This document shows positions 23,056 to 24,070 of a stretch of 24,070 bases of DNA, in pieces; position 1 is the first letter of the stretch, and each line of letters begins with the position of its first letter. A program made the translations under genes and the position numbers. Source of the stretch: a virus; the IMG/VR virus record IMGVR_UViG_3300033146_000406, positions 1 to 24,070 of that record, one strand, 5' to 3'. Under the pieces are notes generated by a model that saw only the letters and a list, made by a program, of their open reading frames with translations, was not told where the DNA came from and made no database searches.

Positions 23056-24069
23056 CTATTTTAATAATCTATCCATCATTAATTTAAACCATAGCCCTAT
23101 TTCGTAGGGAGGAGTATTCGCAACAGTTAGCCTTCCCTTATTTATTAGTGTTTTCTGGCTATAGTCGCAAGAAGTACCAGGATAACATAAGCGGAAGTCA
23201 TCAGGAATACCCTGAATCCTTGCCATCTCCCTGGGGCTCATCTGTAAGCCATCAGGGTTAAACTGGCGGTTAGTTTTCCGAACAGTCTTAGGAAAAGAGC
23301 TCTCCCTGTTGATATAAACTCCGGGGGCATAGTGCATATTAGCTTTCTCAGCCTTGTACCGGGTTAAATCCGGATTGTCTTTCCAGTATTGTTGTAATTC
23401 CCGCAGCGTACTTTTAAAACCTCCATAGACGGTTATTTCTTCATCTAAGTCTTCCCTGAAGTGGCCATTTTCGGGTAGGTTAGCCAAAAGCTCTTCTGAG
23501 GATTGAGTACTCCAAAGGGGCTTCGGCCTGGATAGGAGGAATTTAGCCTTTTTCTGAGAAGGTAGGTCTTTTCGTATCCCCATTATTAATAACCTCTTCC
23601 TGGATAGCTGGGAATTGCCAAAACTGGAAACGGACCCACTCCAGAAGACTAAGTTATAGTTACTAAAGATATCTGCGAAGTCTTCCTTTGAGTAAGTGTC
23701 TAAAAGTTTCGGCAAATTCTCCAATAGGAAGTATTTTGGGAAAAAAGCATGTATCCCATGTATGAAGAGGTTTAAAGAAGGCTCATCTTTGTGTGAAGTA
23801 TTCCTTTTACCCCTTGATAAAGCAAATACTGAAGACATTCCACATTTAGGGTGTCCTACTATAACATCCACTGACTCTACCGGTATGCTCAGGTTTTCTG
23901 AATAGGGAGTGTCTGAGAAATTTAGGTGAAACTGGTTTGGATATCCACCTACTAAGTAGTCTCGTCGACATTCTACCGCCCATTTGACATCTATGTTTGT
24001 GTCTTTATAAAAGGGATGCAGGATTACTCCATTACCTGACGAAAGGCCTATTACTGAATATGAACTCAT
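23056..24069 (-). CDS. DNA (cytosine-5-)methyltransferase
   Basis: This 337-residue protein carries the ordered motifs of C5 cytosine methyltransferases, which transfer a methyl group from S-adenosylmethionine to cytosine in DNA. A motif I-like stretch lies at residues 5-34 (GLSSGNG, then WAVE). Motif IV is at 68-80 with the probable catalytic Cys76 in GHPKCGMSS, motif VI ENL at 117-119, motif VIII QLSRKR at 154-159, motif IX near 278-292 (SPREMARIQGIPDDF) and a motif X-like VANTPP near 316-321. The usual GGPPCQ of motif IV reads GHPKCG, so it is divergent, but the cysteine is kept. The region for target recognition, about 170-265, is short. The start is an ATG one base from the window edge; motif I sits where expected for a complete N-terminus, although an upstream start cannot be excluded. 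It lies 46 bp before the terminase gene and may protect phage DNA from host restriction (inference). Confidence 0.88.
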   Translation of the reverse strand: MSSYSVIGLSSGNGVILHPFYKDTNIDVKWAVECRRDYLVGGYPNQFHLNFSDTPYSENLSIPVESVDVIVGHPKCGMSSVFALSRGKRNTSHKDEPSLNLFIHGIHAFFPKYFLLENLPKLLDTYSKEDFADIFSNYNLVFWSGSVSSFGNSQLSRKRLLIMGIRKDLPSQKKAKFLLSRPKPLWSTQSSEELLANLPENGHFREDLDEEITVYGGFKSTLRELQQYWKDNPDLTRYKAEKANMHYAPGVYINRESSFPKTVRKTNRQFNPDGLQMSPREMARIQGIPDDFRLCYPGTSCDYSQKTLINKGRLTVANTPPYEIGLWFKLMMDRLLK

Positions 24070-24070
24070 A

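Overview
The window is one contiguous block of virion-morphogenesis genes from a contractile-tailed (myovirus-type) phage or prophage. Every supportable gene reads on the minus strand, so transcription runs from about 24070 down to 1 and the 5' end of the block is at the right of the map. The genes are tightly packed, often with ATGA, TAATG or TGATG overlaps. Nearly all start codons lack a clear Shine-Dalgarno sequence and instead follow A/T-rich leaders. With the moderately AT-rich composition, this suggests a Bacteroidota host; that is an inference from leader style only.

Layout in transcription order: a C5 cytosine DNA methyltransferase (24069-23056). Then the large terminase gene (23009-20601), present as three reading-frame pieces (N-terminal ATPase; Walker B and coupling-motif piece carrying a 332-residue intein with a NUMOD4-like/HNH homing endonuclease; C-terminal nuclease). 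Next come the portal, a prohead protease fused to a scaffold-like C-terminus, a probable head decoration protein, and the major capsid protein. A strong intrinsic terminator follows the capsid gene at 15817-15868. The neck and tail genes come next: a small unknown protein, gp6-like connector, head-closure (stopper) candidate, HK97 gp10-like neck/tail-completion protein, tail-terminator candidate, sheath, tube, tail-assembly chaperone with a programmed -1 frameshift, and tape measure. The baseplate follows: CIS-tube-type hub adaptor, LysM protein, gpD/gp27-like hub, gpV/gp5-like spike, a 168-bp gap, then gp25-like wedge, gpJ-like wedge and gpI-like protein. Last are two tail-fibre or adhesin genes, the final one running off the left edge.

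The genes together cover capsid assembly and maturation (protease, scaffold, capsid, decoration), packaging (terminase, portal), the head-tail joint, a contractile tail and baseplate, and the beginnings of host recognition. No small terminase, lysis, replication or integration gene is in the window.

The most notable points are (1) the intein placed between Walker B and the coupling motif of the terminase; (2) two reading-frame breaks in the same gene, on either side of the intein, one of which also lacks about 20 residues expected of the family; (3) a T TTT TTC slippery site producing a 295-residue tail-chaperone fusion that ordinary ORF calling misses; and (4) a possible internal start for a free scaffold inside the protease gene. 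I found no CRISPR array, tRNA, IS element or wholly unfamiliar multi-gene system; apart from these points the region is a recognisable phage structural module.
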